A DNA stretch of 30,029 bases from Gemmataceae bacterium (GCA_020847555.1 JADLBT010000461.1:1-30029); one strand, 5' to 3'; shown: positions 1 through 9,328, counted from the stretch's first letter. The notes: a model not told the origin generated them from the sequence alone. Made by a program: numbers and translations.

Positions 1-51
1 AAGATCCGCCTCGCTGGCGCGTCGGGCTCGCGGGTTTCAGGAAGCCGGCGC

Positions 52-1287
52 TCAGGCCAGGCAGTCCAGGAGCGGGAACTGCTGTCCCAGCACCGGGACG
101 CTGGGGGTATTGAGCCAGCGCTGCAGCACGGTCGCGTAGACGCTGCGGAAGTCAACCTGATACCGCATGTCGCCGTTGACCAGGTCCGCCGGCGCCAGGC
201 TCGGATGCCTGCCGTGCAGGCCAGCCCTGACCCCCGGACCGAAGAGGAACATCGGTCCGGCCGTGCCGTGATCGGTGCCCTGGCTGCCGTTCTCGCGAGC
301 CCGGCGGCCGAACTCGCTGAAGGCCATGGTCAGGACGCGCTGGGCATTGCCCTGCTGGGCCAGGTCGCGCTGGAAGGCAACCATCGCCTCGCCCAGGTCG
401 GTCATGAGGCGGTCGTGGCGGACCTTCTGGCCCCGATGCGTGTCGTAGCCGCCCTGGAAAACGTAGTAGACCCGCGTGCTCAGGCCGCCCCGGAGCAGCG
501 CGCCCACGGTTCTCAGCGCATTGCCCAGCTGCGTGGCCGGGTAGGTGGCGCCGCTGGACCGCTGGCCAATGATCCGCTGGATCGCCTCGCTGCTGGCGTT
601 GGCATTGACGGAGGTCCGCTCGATGAAGCTCAGGGTTTCCTCGCTGCCCTGGGTCGCCTGGTTGATACGGCTGTAGGCCTGGCCGAGGCGCGGATTGCTG
701 CGCGTGGCGAGGAAGCGATAGGCTTCGAGCTGGTGCAGGCTAAGCCCGGGGTGCTCGCGGCCCTGAATGGCCCGCGGCACCTTGTCGCCGCCGATGGCCA
801 GGGACAGGGCCGGATCCTGGACGCCGCGGAAGGCGTGATCGCAGTACCGGCCGATCCAGCCGCCCGGCACCGAGCGATTGGTATTCTCGGCGTTGTGCCA
901 GATGTCCATCGAGCGGAAATGGCTGCGATTGGGATTGGGGTAGCCCACGCCCTGAACGATGCCCAGGGCGCGCTGGTCGAGCAGATCCTTGAAGCCGCGA
1001 AGGTTGGGGTGCAGGCCGATGTCGTCGTTGACGCGGAGGACGGCATTGGCCGTGAGCCGCGTGGCGGTGCGGTAGCGGGCGTAGTGGTCGTTGCGGTAGG
1101 GCACGACAGCGCTGAGGCCGTCGTGGCCGCCGCTGAGCTGCAGGACCACCAGGGCCTTCTGACCAGGCTGGGCCTGCGGGCCGGCCAGGGCGGTCCGCAC
1201 CAGGAACTGCGGCAGCGCCGCCCCGATGCCGATCACGCCTAGCCCCTGAAGCAGCTCACGACGGGTCACGATACGAGTCTCGGACAT
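52..1287 (-). CDS. DUF1501 family Tat-exported protein (pair 1)
   Basis: 411 aa. The N-terminus has a twin-arginine type signal (TRRELLQGLGVIG followed by a hydrophobic stretch and an ALA-type cleavage site near residue 35), so export in folded form is likely. Family-typical blocks follow: LQLSGGHDGLSAVVPY near residue 50, a GGYDTH block in the second half, and SEFGRRARENGSQGTDHG near residue 335. DUF1501 proteins belong to the alkaline phosphatase/sulfatase-like fold, but their reaction is not established. The start ATG (1285-1287 on the complement) is preceded by GGGAG at about 9 nt. It lies 67 bp downstream of the DUF1800 gene at 1355-2941 on the same strand, and the two are probably co-transcribed. 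Oddity: the usual GGNDG block reads GGHDG here, unlike the other two paralogues in the window. Family assignment is secure; function is unknown. Confidence 0.93.
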   Translation of the reverse strand: MSETRIVTRRELLQGLGVIGIGAALPQFLVRTALAGPQAQPGQKALVVLQLSGGHDGLSAVVPYRNDHYARYRTATRLTANAVLRVNDDIGLHPNLRGFKDLLDQRALGIVQGVGYPNPNRSHFRSMDIWHNAENTNRSVPGGWIGRYCDHAFRGVQDPALSLAIGGDKVPRAIQGREHPGLSLHQLEAYRFLATRSNPRLGQAYSRINQATQGSEETLSFIERTSVNANASSEAIQRIIGQRSSGATYPATQLGNALRTVGALLRGGLSTRVYYVFQGGYDTHRGQKVRHDRLMTDLGEAMVAFQRDLAQQGNAQRVLTMAFSEFGRRARENGSQGTDHGTAGPMFLFGPGVRAGLHGRHPSLAPADLVNGDMRYQVDFRSVYATVLQRWLNTPSVPVLGQQFPLLDCLA

Positions 1288-1329
1288 CGCACAGTCTCCC
1301 GGAGAAGCAGTTGCGGGTTTTTGCCGACA

Positions 1330-1350
1330 CGCCCACGTACTCCGTGGGCG
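1330..1350. repeat. Short palindrome between DUF1800 and DUF1501 (pair 1)
   Basis: CGCCCACG and CGTGGGCG form perfect 8-bp arms around a 5-nt loop (TACTC). It sits between the stop of the DUF1800 gene and the start of the DUF1501 gene, both minus-strand. It shares the GCCCACG core with the palindrome at 15555-15582. It could tune expression within the operon as an attenuator or RNA-stability hairpin. No T-run follows it on either strand. Confidence 0.5.
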
Positions 1351-1354
1351 GGAC

Positions 1355-2941
1355 TCACGTTAGCTGATACTCGGGCGCCGTCATGATCAACACGAGCACC
1401 TCCCGGAACCGCTGGTTGAGTTCCGTGCGCTGCTCGGGCCAGCGGGCCGCCGGCGGCAGTTGGCCGAGATGGGCCAGCACCTCGGCCCGTCTCTTCTCGG
1501 CCAGGGGCACGGCCAGCAGCATCTTGCTGAAGTAGTCGAGTGCGCCGGCCGCGGTTTCGATCTTGTTCGCCTGCAGCATCTGGACGAGGTCCGGAGCATT
1601 GGCCAGAGCCTGGGCCAGGCGCTTCTTGCCAACCTTGATCGGTTTGCCTGCCTTGGGCTGCTTGGGCACCGGGACGGTGCCCTGACCGATCAGTGTGGCG
1701 GCAAAGTTGTTGCGGGCAAACAGCGCCGTGGTGTTCAGCCAGGCCTGACCGCCGTCCCAGCCCTTGACGTTGGGCGGATCGAACAGCTCCTGGTTCATGG
1801 TCAGCATGGCATGGGCCAGGACGACGGGATTGGTGTTCTGGATTTGCAGGGTGCGGACCGTGCCGATGACCAGCTGGGCCGGATCCTTGATCTGTCTGCC
1901 CACGGAACGAGTGCTGTAAAACTCCTGCGAGAGGAAAATGGCCTTCAGCAGGGGAGCCAGTTCATACTTGCTGTCCTTGAGAATCTTCGCCAGCTGCGTG
2001 ACCAGGGCTTCGTCCGGCTCCTCGTGGACGAAGTAGGTGAAGAGCTTGCGGGCAAGGAAACGCGGCGTGGCCGGCTGCTCCAGGATGAGCCGGACCAGAT
2101 CCTCACCGTTCCATTTGCCCGTCCGGCCGAAGATCGTCTTGACGCCGGTGTCGTGCAGCGCGGGATCGAAGCGCGGCATCAGGGATTTCTTGTTAAAGGT
2201 GTAGCCGGTGAGGGCGCGGGCAGCCTCCTTGATATCCTTCTCGGTGTAGCCCTGGCCCTCGCCCATGCTGAACAACTCCATGATCTCGCGGGCCAGGTTC
2301 TCGTTGGGCTTGTTCCTGGTATTGGCGTCGTTGTCGAGGTAGCGGAGCATGGCCGCGTCGCGGAGGAGGCCGCGCAGCAACTGGCCGAAGTTGCCGGCGG
2401 CATGATCGCGGAAGTGCTGGTTTTGCAGAAACATGGCATGGCTGTTGCGCACTGTGCGGTACTCGGTGGCGAAGTGGCCGTGCCAGAACAGGACCAGCTT
2501 TTCCTCCAGCGGCCGCGGCGACTGCACCATGCGTCGCACCCACCACTGGCGGACCTCGTGGACCAGTCCCTTGTCGCCCTTCTTGTTGAAGGGCTTGAGC
2601 ATCCTGGGGCGGGCTATCTGGCTGACCTTGACGAACTCCGCGGGAGCCAGCGTCGTCAGGCCAGCGGGGTAGGGGATCTGAACGTCGGGCTGGCTGCGGT
2701 AATCGACCAGGTGGTCCACGGCCTTGCGCAGGCCCAGCGCATGCAGCCGGGCCACCTCCTCGGGCGTGCCGCCGAAGCCGGCACGGAACAGTAAATGCCG
2801 GGCCTGGTCATAGTTCCAGGCGCTGTCAGGCAACGGAGCCATGCCGCTGCCAGGAGCGGCCCCGGGCTGATCCGCAGCCCAGGCCACCTGGAGCATCAGC
2901 GCCGTAACTGCAGCGAACACCAGGAATTTGGCGGTTTTCAT
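1355..2941 (-). CDS. DUF1800 family secreted protein (pair 1)
   Basis: 528 aa with a Sec-type signal peptide (residues 1 to about 22, cut after AWA). The DUF1800 core begins at WNYDQARHLLFRAGFGGTPEE near residue 43. It continues through the family blocks SPRPLEEKLVLFWHGHF, NENLAREIMELFSMGEGQGY, EAARALTGYTF, LFTYFVHEEPD, IFLSQEFYS and LFDPPNVKGW, and ends in the usual MTAPEYQL tail. A Lys/Pro-rich linker interrupts the C-terminal third. The molecular function of DUF1800 is not known; these genes are very often followed by a DUF1501 gene, as here. The start has GAGGG about 10 nt upstream. Divergent from the Gfo/Idh gene at 3151; about 209 bp separate the two starts. Confidence 0.93.
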   Translation of the reverse strand: MKTAKFLVFAAVTALMLQVAWAADQPGAAPGSGMAPLPDSAWNYDQARHLLFRAGFGGTPEEVARLHALGLRKAVDHLVDYRSQPDVQIPYPAGLTTLAPAEFVKVSQIARPRMLKPFNKKGDKGLVHEVRQWWVRRMVQSPRPLEEKLVLFWHGHFATEYRTVRNSHAMFLQNQHFRDHAAGNFGQLLRGLLRDAAMLRYLDNDANTRNKPNENLAREIMELFSMGEGQGYTEKDIKEAARALTGYTFNKKSLMPRFDPALHDTGVKTIFGRTGKWNGEDLVRLILEQPATPRFLARKLFTYFVHEEPDEALVTQLAKILKDSKYELAPLLKAIFLSQEFYSTRSVGRQIKDPAQLVIGTVRTLQIQNTNPVVLAHAMLTMNQELFDPPNVKGWDGGQAWLNTTALFARNNFAATLIGQGTVPVPKQPKAGKPIKVGKKRLAQALANAPDLVQMLQANKIETAAGALDYFSKMLLAVPLAEKRRAEVLAHLGQLPPAARWPEQRTELNQRFREVLVLIMTAPEYQLT

Positions 2942-3098
2942 GGCGCAGCGACCCTCACCAGATCATGCAGGCAAGATGGGGTTTATAGTAGTTAAACAGG
3001 CGCCATTCTATCGGGTTTCGGTAAAATATCGCGGCGGGGTGATTTGACTCCGGCCCAGTGCAGGGACGAGGGTGTGCCACAAGAGGGGCAAGGAACCT

Positions 3099-3118
3099 CC
3101 ACCGACCGCAGTCGGTGG
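3099..3118. repeat. Palindrome in the 5' leader of the Gfo/Idh gene
   Basis: CCACCGAC and GTCGGTGG, perfect 8-bp arms with loop CGCA, 32 bp before the ATG at 3151. It lies in the divergent DUF1800/Gfo-Idh intergenic region, which also has a locally A/T-rich stretch (about 2975-3035) that may hold promoter elements; I could not define convincing -35/-10 pairs there. It may be a leader hairpin or a dispersed palindromic repeat. Confidence 0.45.
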
Positions 3119-3150
3119 GCTTTGCCTGACACCAATCAGTGAGGTGGAAC

Positions 3151-4353
3151 ATGGAGCGCGGGCGGCCAACACGACGGGACGTTCTCAGGAAGGCGCCGGC
3201 GGCGGCTCTCGGTGCCGCGGCGGCGAGCAGTCTGCTGCCGGACCAGGCCCGGGCCGCGCCGGCCCCCGACGAGCGCAAGATCCGCATCGCGGTCGTCGGC
3301 GGCGGCTTCGGCAACTCCTTCCACTGGCACGAGGATCCCGGCTGCGTCGTCACCGGGGTCAGCGATCTGCGTCCGGAGCGCCGCGACGCCCTGCGCAAGC
3401 GCTATCGCTGCGATACGGTCTACGACTCGCTGGAGAGCATGCTCAAAAGGGCGAAGGACATCGACGCCGTCGCCATCTTCACCGAGGCGCCCAATCACGA
3501 GCGTCATGTGCGCCTGTGCATGGAGCGCGGCTGGCACGTGATCTCGGCGGTGCCGGCCTGTCTGACCCTCGAGGAAGCGGCCCGGCTCAAGGACATCAAG
3601 GAGAAAACCGGCCTGAAATACATGATGGCCGAGACCAGCTACTATCGCCATCACTGCATTGCCGCCCGCCAACTCCACCGCGAAGGGCGGTTCGGCGAGC
3701 TGTTCTACAGCGAGGTCGAGTACTACCACCCCAAGGTGTGCGGGGCCAAGAGTTCGCTGTCCTACTACAAGGGCCAGCGCACCTGGCGCTATGGCTATCC
3801 GCCCATGCTGTACCCGACGCACTCGACCGGCTTTCTCGTGGGCGTGACCGGCGAGCGGCTGACGGAGGTGTCGTGCCTGGGCTGGGGCTGTCCCGACGAG
3901 AGCACGCTCAAGGACAACGTCTACAAGAACCCCTTCAACGTGAACTCGGCCCTGTTCAAGACAAATCGCGGCCACATCTGCCGCTGCAACATCTTCTGGG
4001 ACGGCATCGCCGACGGCGAGCGGGCCCAGTGGTTCGGCACGCGGCTGGCGTTCTACATGCCGACCTCGGGAGGTCAGCCGTTCCGCATCCAGGGTCCGGG
4101 CGCGCCGAAGTGGACGGGCCTGCCGAATTACTGGCCCCAGGTTCCCGAGAAGATGCGCCACGATAGCGGGCACGGCGGCTCGCATCCGTTCCTGACGCAC
4201 GAGTTCATCACCGCCCTGCGGGAGAACCGCGAGCCGGCCATCGATCTGTACGAATCGCTGGCCATGACCGTCCCCGGCATCGTCGCCCACCAGTCGGCGC
4301 TGAAGGGGGGCGCGCAGCTTCGCGTGCCGAGCTTCGACAGGAAAAAACCGTGA
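3151..4353 (+). CDS. Tat-exported Gfo/Idh/MocA family protein, EKP lysine absent
   Basis: 400 aa from the ATG at 3151, preferred over the in-frame GTG at 3139 because GAGG at 3141-3144 is well spaced before it. A twin-arginine signal (PTRRDVLRKAPAAALGAAAA) occupies the N-terminus. The Rossmann part starts at KIRIAVVGGGFGNSFHW near residue 43, with the dinucleotide-loop glycines present. The C-terminal half is the alpha/beta domain, with conserved-looking HSTGFLVGVTG and HPFLTHEFITALREN blocks. Family members oxidise or reduce sugars, inositols and related alcohols with NAD(P). Where the family has the catalytic EKP motif, this protein reads A133-V134-P135, so the lysine is lost; the second Gfo/Idh gene at 22270 keeps it. 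It may be a different enzyme or a non-catalytic sugar binder. It ends 10 bp from the convergent cytochrome gene. Confidence 0.88.
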   Translation: MERGRPTRRDVLRKAPAAALGAAAASSLLPDQARAAPAPDERKIRIAVVGGGFGNSFHWHEDPGCVVTGVSDLRPERRDALRKRYRCDTVYDSLESMLKRAKDIDAVAIFTEAPNHERHVRLCMERGWHVISAVPACLTLEEAARLKDIKEKTGLKYMMAETSYYRHHCIAARQLHREGRFGELFYSEVEYYHPKVCGAKSSLSYYKGQRTWRYGYPPMLYPTHSTGFLVGVTGERLTEVSCLGWGCPDESTLKDNVYKNPFNVNSALFKTNRGHICRCNIFWDGIADGERAQWFGTRLAFYMPTSGGQPFRIQGPGAPKWTGLPNYWPQVPEKMRHDSGHGGSHPFLTHEFITALRENREPAIDLYESLAMTVPGIVAHQSALKGGAQLRVPSFDRKKP

Positions 4354-4363
4354 GGCGAGCGGT

Positions 4364-7300
4364 TCACCGCTTCTTTCCCGACAAGGGGTCCGGCAGGAAC
4401 CGCAGCAACTCGATCCGGTCGAACAGGGCATCACCGCCCATCGCCGTCGGGGCGATGCCGGTGAGCGTGAAGGCGCCAAAGTCCTTCCACAGGTCCACGG
4501 TGACCACCGTCCACTGGGCAGGGGCGCCAGGAGCGATCCGCACCGCCTGCCAGCCGGTGGTGTTCTTGCCGCTGTAATAGCGGCGCAGAGGCTTGTCGGC
4601 CGGCGGCCAGGCGCCGCCGGCCGCCAGCTCGAGCATGATGCCGTAAGCCCCGGCGGACTTCCAGGCGAAGCGCAGATAACGGTACTGTCCCGGCTCCGGT
4701 TTCTCCACAATACGATGGTGCCAGCCGGCGATGCGCGGCGAGTGCCGCTGCGGCGGACTGACCCGCAGCGCCGCCTGGCCCGAGAAGCGGTCCGTCGTGG
4801 ACAGCGCCACCTGGCCGCCGCCTTCCTTCAGCGCCGCCACCAGCTCGGGCTCATCCTCGAACAGAACGAGCCCCGGCGCGGCCGTGCCGACAGCCTCGCG
4901 GAGGTGGCCGATCAGGTCCGCAACGTCCTGCAAGCTCAGCTCCTTCTCCAGTCCGTCGGGCATCATCGAGCGGCTCGACGCCTTCATCTCCTCGATGTCC
5001 CGGCGCAGGATGGTATCGCTGGCGCCCTGCTCGCGGCGAAGCGTGACGCTGGTGGCCGTCTCCGCGGTCAGCACGCCGGTGAACTGCCGGCCGTCGCGCG
5101 TGGCCACCGTGTAGACCGTGTAGCCAGGCGTGAGCAGGCTGCTCGGATCGAGCAGGTCCACCAGCAGCGTGGCATCGGCCCGGTTCTTGACGCCGGCCAG
5201 GTCGGGACCGACCTCGAAGCCCTGGCCGTGCAGGCGATGGCATTTACTGCAGTGTTTCTCGAACACCAGCCGGCCGCGCTGGCCGTCGCGAGTCATGGCC
5301 AGAACCTTCTCGTACCGCTTCAGCACGGCGGCGCGATCGTCGTCGGTGCGACCAGCCAGGAGCACGCGGGCACGGCGGCGAATGTCGGCATTGCTGTCGT
5401 CCAGGAGTTGCACGCGCCGCAGGGCGCTCAGGCTCGCCGCGGGGACCGTGCGCCGCTCGATGGCGTCGAGCAGCCCGGGCAGCCGATCGCGCCGGGCGAA
5501 GAGGGCGTCGGTCACTGCTTCCTGCACGCGCGGCGACAGCGTCAGAAACGGAGCCACGAGCAGAGCGGCCACGTCGGGATGATCGGCGGCGGCCAGCGCC
5601 CTGACGGCCGCGAGCTGCAGCTCGACCGGCTGGCGCGGATCGAGCAGGTTTTTGAGCACCAGCTGCTGCGACCAGGGCGCGGCGCCCAGGAGCGACACGG
5701 CATCGAGCCGTTCCGGAAGCGAGCGGCCCGCATCGCCAGCGGTTTTCACCGCCGCGGCCCAGGCGGCCCGCATGGCTGCCGACTCGGCGAGCCGGACCAG
5801 GCCGGCAATCCGCAGCCCGCGCTGGCGCACCTCCACCGAGCTGCTGGTGAGCAGCTTTTGCACCGCCTCGCGGGCAGCCTCGCCCTGCAAGGCCGTCGCC
5901 TTGCCGCGACCGAGTCCCTCGATCAGCCCATCGAGCAGGGCCGTTGGCACCGGACTTCGGTCCTGCCTGTCCAGCGCCAGGACCGTATCGAGTACCCGGC
6001 TCAGCTGCCCCTCGTGGCGGCGCGCGCCCACGGTGGAGGCCAGCGAGCGGAGAAGGGCGAGGGCTTCCGGTGCCGCCCGCGTTCGCTTCAACAGCGCGGC
6101 GATCAGGGCATCGGTCCGGTCGCCGGCCGAGCTGAGAAGCGCCGCCGACATCCAGCGTTCCTGGCCGCGCTCGGCCGCCAGCTGGGCCAGCCCTTCCAGC
6201 GCCCGGGGGCCGCGACTCTCGCCGAGCGTCTGGGCCAGCTGCAAACGAACGCGCGGATCGTCATCCTTCCGCAGAGCGAGGGTCCGGTCCAGGAGGGCAG
6301 CACTGGTGTCGAGCCAGCGCTCGGCGAGGCGCAGGGCATGGACGCGCACGCCGTAACTGGTGTCGCCCAGCGCGTGCGTGACGTCGGCAGGCTGGAGCGC
6401 TCCCAGGCCATCGAGCGTGCAGAGGGCTTCGAGCCGTGCCTGTGGCGTCCGCCCCTTGCGCACCAGCTCGGCCAGGGGTGCGACCGCGGCCCGGTCGCCG
6501 CGCTGGAGCAGCAGCCGCCGGGCCGTCTCGCGCCGCCAGGCGTTCGCGTGGCTCAGATGATCGATCAGCTGATCCACCCTGGCGCGCGCCAGGTCGAAGG
6601 GGACAGGCCGCGCTGCGCCTTCCGCAGCGATGCGCCAGATCCGGCCGCGGTCATGACCGGCGATCAGGCTGTTGACGTATTCCTGCTGCAGGAAGCGCGG
6701 AATCGCCGAGTAGTCCTCGATGATCGCGCGGTAGAAATCGACGACGTAGATGGCCCCATCCGGGCCGGTGACGAGGTTCATGGGCCGGAACCACTGGTCG
6801 GTCGAGGTCAGGAACTCGCGCTGCTCTTCCCCGGGGGCGCGGCGCACCTTGAAGCCGGCGCCGTCGCGCTCGAGGAGGCTGCGGTGAATGAGGTTGTTGG
6901 CCGGGTCGCAGCAGAAGTGATTGCCGCGGTACGGCTCGGGGAGATCGGCAGCGCGGTAGATCATCTGCCCGCAGGCAGAGGTGAAATAGCCGCTGGGCGT
7001 CGTCTCGTGGCTCCCGTAGAACTTGACCCACGCCGGATCCTGGCTGCGCCGCAGCCGCCACGGATCCGGCTTGCTGGTGGGGTAGACGCGATCGTAGCCG
7101 GCCGCATTGGCCGTCGGCGCCGGCGCCGCCACGAAGGGATTGCGCATCAGGTAGCGATGCTCCAGCGGCACGACGTAAAGCGCGTGCTGGGAGGTGCCGA
7201 GGAGAAAACGATCGCCAAAGTCCGTCATGGCCAGCCCGAAGGTGCCGTTGCTGCCGGTGATCGGCTCGAGGGCGCTGCCGTCGGGCTTGAAGCGGAAGTC

Positions 7301-8020
7301 GGTGTTGCCGAGACGCACCGGCCGGGGCAGGCGCGGCCCGGTGATGGTGCCGCCCCCGCCGCCGGCGGAGACGTAGATCCAGTTGTCCAGGCCCAGGCGC
7401 GGACTGTTGATGCCCCGCTCGAGCAGTGCCCGCTGGAAGCCGGTGAAGAGCACCTCGCGAACCTCGGCCCGGCCGTCGCCGTCGCGGTCGGCCAGGTAGA
7501 GGATGTGCGGGGCACAGATGACGAGCAGGCCGCCGCGCCACGGCAGGATGCCGTAACAGGGCGGCAGACGATCGGCCCAGACCTTGACGCGGTCCATGCG
7601 GCCGTCGCCGTCGCTGTCCTCGAGCAGCTTGACGGTGCCGTAAGTTTCCTTCGCCGCCGCCGCTTTCGCCCTGGCGCTGGCCGGGATGCGGCGCACCTGC
7701 CGGTCCAGCACGCCGGTCCGGTTCAGCTCGACGATGTCGAGGTAGCCGTCCAGGTTGTAGCCGTGCAGCTCGCACACGAACAGCCGGCCGCGCTCGTCGA
7801 AGGCCAGGTCGGTCGGATCGGCCAGGAGCGGCTCACTGGCCACCAGGTCGATGCGCAGCCCCCTGGCCAGCTGAAAGAGCTTGCGTGCTTCCTCGGGAGC
7901 GCGCGGCGGCGGCGCGTCCCTGGCCACGGGGATCTGGGCCGCGACCGTCAGGGGGCCGAACAGCAGGGCCAGTCCCAGGCCGGCAGGAAGGGCGGCGGCC
8001 ACCGATCGTGGGGTTCTCAT
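4364..8020 (-). CDS. PVC-type membrane-bound dehydrogenase / HEAT / cytochrome c fusion
   Basis: 1218 aa with an N-terminal signal peptide (residues 1 to about 28, ending VAAQ). Domains in order: a beta-propeller, dehydrogenase-like domain (about 45-470, with FDERGRLFVCEL, DSDGDGRMDRV and VVDFYRAIIED); a long alpha-helical HEAT-repeat region (about 480-850); a c-type cytochrome domain with heme motif CSKCH at 924-928, GPDLAG at 938-943 and the probable axial methionine in SMMPDG at 1018-1023; and an extra C-terminal beta-rich domain (about 1055-1210) resembling a carbohydrate-binding jelly roll. Such proteins are hallmarks of planctomycetes and are thought to oxidise sugars or alcohols in the periplasm, passing electrons to the heme. 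The true substrate is unknown. The start ATG has GAGGAG 8 nt upstream. It is transcribed divergently from the gene at 8204. Confidence 0.93.
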   Translation of the reverse strand: MRTPRSVAAALPAGLGLALLFGPLTVAAQIPVARDAPPPRAPEEARKLFQLARGLRIDLVASEPLLADPTDLAFDERGRLFVCELHGYNLDGYLDIVELNRTGVLDRQVRRIPASARAKAAAAKETYGTVKLLEDSDGDGRMDRVKVWADRLPPCYGILPWRGGLLVICAPHILYLADRDGDGRAEVREVLFTGFQRALLERGINSPRLGLDNWIYVSAGGGGGTITGPRLPRPVRLGNTDFRFKPDGSALEPITGSNGTFGLAMTDFGDRFLLGTSQHALYVVPLEHRYLMRNPFVAAPAPTANAAGYDRVYPTSKPDPWRLRRSQDPAWVKFYGSHETTPSGYFTSACGQMIYRAADLPEPYRGNHFCCDPANNLIHRSLLERDGAGFKVRRAPGEEQREFLTSTDQWFRPMNLVTGPDGAIYVVDFYRAIIEDYSAIPRFLQQEYVNSLIAGHDRGRIWRIAAEGAARPVPFDLARARVDQLIDHLSHANAWRRETARRLLLQRGDRAAVAPLAELVRKGRTPQARLEALCTLDGLGALQPADVTHALGDTSYGVRVHALRLAERWLDTSAALLDRTLALRKDDDPRVRLQLAQTLGESRGPRALEGLAQLAAERGQERWMSAALLSSAGDRTDALIAALLKRTRAAPEALALLRSLASTVGARRHEGQLSRVLDTVLALDRQDRSPVPTALLDGLIEGLGRGKATALQGEAAREAVQKLLTSSSVEVRQRGLRIAGLVRLAESAAMRAAWAAAVKTAGDAGRSLPERLDAVSLLGAAPWSQQLVLKNLLDPRQPVELQLAAVRALAAADHPDVAALLVAPFLTLSPRVQEAVTDALFARRDRLPGLLDAIERRTVPAASLSALRRVQLLDDSNADIRRRARVLLAGRTDDDRAAVLKRYEKVLAMTRDGQRGRLVFEKHCSKCHRLHGQGFEVGPDLAGVKNRADATLLVDLLDPSSLLTPGYTVYTVATRDGRQFTGVLTAETATSVTLRREQGASDTILRRDIEEMKASSRSMMPDGLEKELSLQDVADLIGHLREAVGTAAPGLVLFEDEPELVAALKEGGGQVALSTTDRFSGQAALRVSPPQRHSPRIAGWHHRIVEKPEPGQYRYLRFAWKSAGAYGIMLELAAGGAWPPADKPLRRYYSGKNTTGWQAVRIAPGAPAQWTVVTVDLWKDFGAFTLTGIAPTAMGGDALFDRIELLRFLPDPLSGKKR

Positions 8021-8203
8021 GCAAAGGTCTCCTCGGCGCCGCGTGGCGTGAACGCGATCGCTTGCCTCGGTCGAGAACTTCCCCTGCGCGCCGCTTGCGG
8101 CCTGGCCCTCCGCCTGCTAAACCACAAGCGGCAGAGGAAGAAGCCACACGGCTTGACTATAAGAACACTGGGCTCAGAAACCAGCAACCAGGGGAGGTAA
8201 CCC

Positions 8204-9205
8204 GTGAGCCGCACACGAATCGGCTGTACCCTCGCCGCCGTCATTCTGGTGGTCGCTCTGGGGCAACGGTCCGGCCCGGCGGCGCCGGCAGGACCGCCCG
8301 CCCTGGCGGCGGGCCTCGCTGCCAAGTATCCCAACGACAGCGGCATTGGCAAGGATCCGCGCGTGATCTTCGCCGACAATTTCGACGCCTGGGAGACGGG
8401 CACGGCGAAGGTGCCGCCCGGGAGTTGGGACGGCGTGCGCCAGGGCGACAAGCCGGGGCAGCGGCAAACGCTGGTTGTGGCGGGCAAGGTCAGCGCGGGC
8501 GACCGGGAGTTGCCGGGCAAGAACGTGCTACAGCTGGCCTGTCACCACCGGAGCCCCAACTCCGCCGGGCTGCGCAAGCACCTGGGAAACTACCGCAGCG
8601 CCCAGGAGGGTAAGGGGGCCGGTTATGAGGAAATCCACATCCGGTATTATCAGAAGTTCGACGACGGTTACGGCCCGGAACGCAACCACGGCGCGAACCT
8701 GGGGGGCCGCGACCTGACGCGCCCGGGCTCCTGGTGGGTCGGCATGGCCAACACGCCGGACGTCACCGCCCGCGGCTATTTCTACTCGGGCCTGCAGCCC
8801 TACCCGGACACCCGCACCGGCCAGCTGCACTGGGGCTTTTACAGCTACCACATGGATAAAAAGAGTCCCTGGGGCGACGACTACCGGCCCACCGCCAGCG
8901 AGAAGAAGCGGATCCAGGTCGGGCGCTGGTACTGCCTGGAACGGCGCATGAAGCTGAACTCAGTGAGTCCGCTGCGGGCCGACGGCGTCGAGGAACTGTG
9001 GGTCGATGGGGAACTGGCCCTTCGCCGCGATGGCCTGCGCTTCCGGCGCGTGCCGGAGCTGCGCATCACCGTCTTCGAGCTGGAGGTGTACTACCACGGA
9101 CTGCCGGCGAAGTACACCGCGGAGCGCCCGCAGAAGGTCTACTTCGACAACGTGGTCATCGCCACCGAGCGCATTGGCTGTCTCCGCATGCCGCCGTCGC
9201 CGTGA
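8204..9205 (+). CDS. Secreted polysaccharide-lyase-like / jelly-roll protein
   Basis: 333 aa, GTG start supported by a strong GGGGAGG at 8191-8197. A signal peptide covers about residues 1-27. The mature part reads as a secreted beta-sandwich: VIFADNFDAWETGT near residue 50, EEIHIRYYQKFDDGYGPERN near 145, then RGYFYSGLQ, the tract QLHWGFYSYHMD, and the closing VYFDNVVIATERIG. This pattern (bright-field FDNF start, DNVVI end) recalls polysaccharide lyase family 14/20 and other concanavalin-like folds acting on or binding glycans. I recognise the fold type, not a specific enzyme, and I cannot assign catalytic residues. It stands alone on the plus strand between the divergent cytochrome gene and the second DUF1800 gene, 123 bp downstream. 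Confidence 0.7.
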   Translation: MSRTRIGCTLAAVILVVALGQRSGPAAPAGPPALAAGLAAKYPNDSGIGKDPRVIFADNFDAWETGTAKVPPGSWDGVRQGDKPGQRQTLVVAGKVSAGDRELPGKNVLQLACHHRSPNSAGLRKHLGNYRSAQEGKGAGYEEIHIRYYQKFDDGYGPERNHGANLGGRDLTRPGSWWVGMANTPDVTARGYFYSGLQPYPDTRTGQLHWGFYSYHMDKKSPWGDDYRPTASEKKRIQVGRWYCLERRMKLNSVSPLRADGVEELWVDGELALRRDGLRFRRVPELRITVFELEVYYHGLPAKYTAERPQKVYFDNVVIATERIGCLRMPPSP

Positions 9206-9239
9206 CCGGGCACGGTTGGCCGCCGGACCGCACGGCATC

Positions 9240-9257
9240 CCTCGGACTGGCCCGAGG
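9240..9257 (+). terminator. Weak hairpin after the lyase-like gene
   Basis: CCTCGG and CCGAGG arms of 6 bp around ACTGGC, 34 bp after the stop at 9205. No T-tract follows, so intrinsic termination is doubtful; it may only be a 3'-end stability hairpin. Confidence 0.22.
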
Positions 9258-9328
9258 AAAGTAGCCTCGATATATTGAGTTTCTGGATCATCACCCCAGA
9301 GCCACGAGCTTATCGAAGGAGGCCAATC

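Noticed and set aside
4715..8200. Long plus-strand open frame antisense to the PVC-type cytochrome
   Set aside because: The minus strand encodes a protein with a signal peptide, HEAT repeats and an intact CSKCH heme motif; the antisense frame has no recognisable domain and arises from high GC content.
9275..9328. Upstream TTG start for the second DUF1800 gene
   Set aside because: It would add 18 residues before the signal peptide and lacks the strong GAAGGAGG site that precedes the ATG at 9329.
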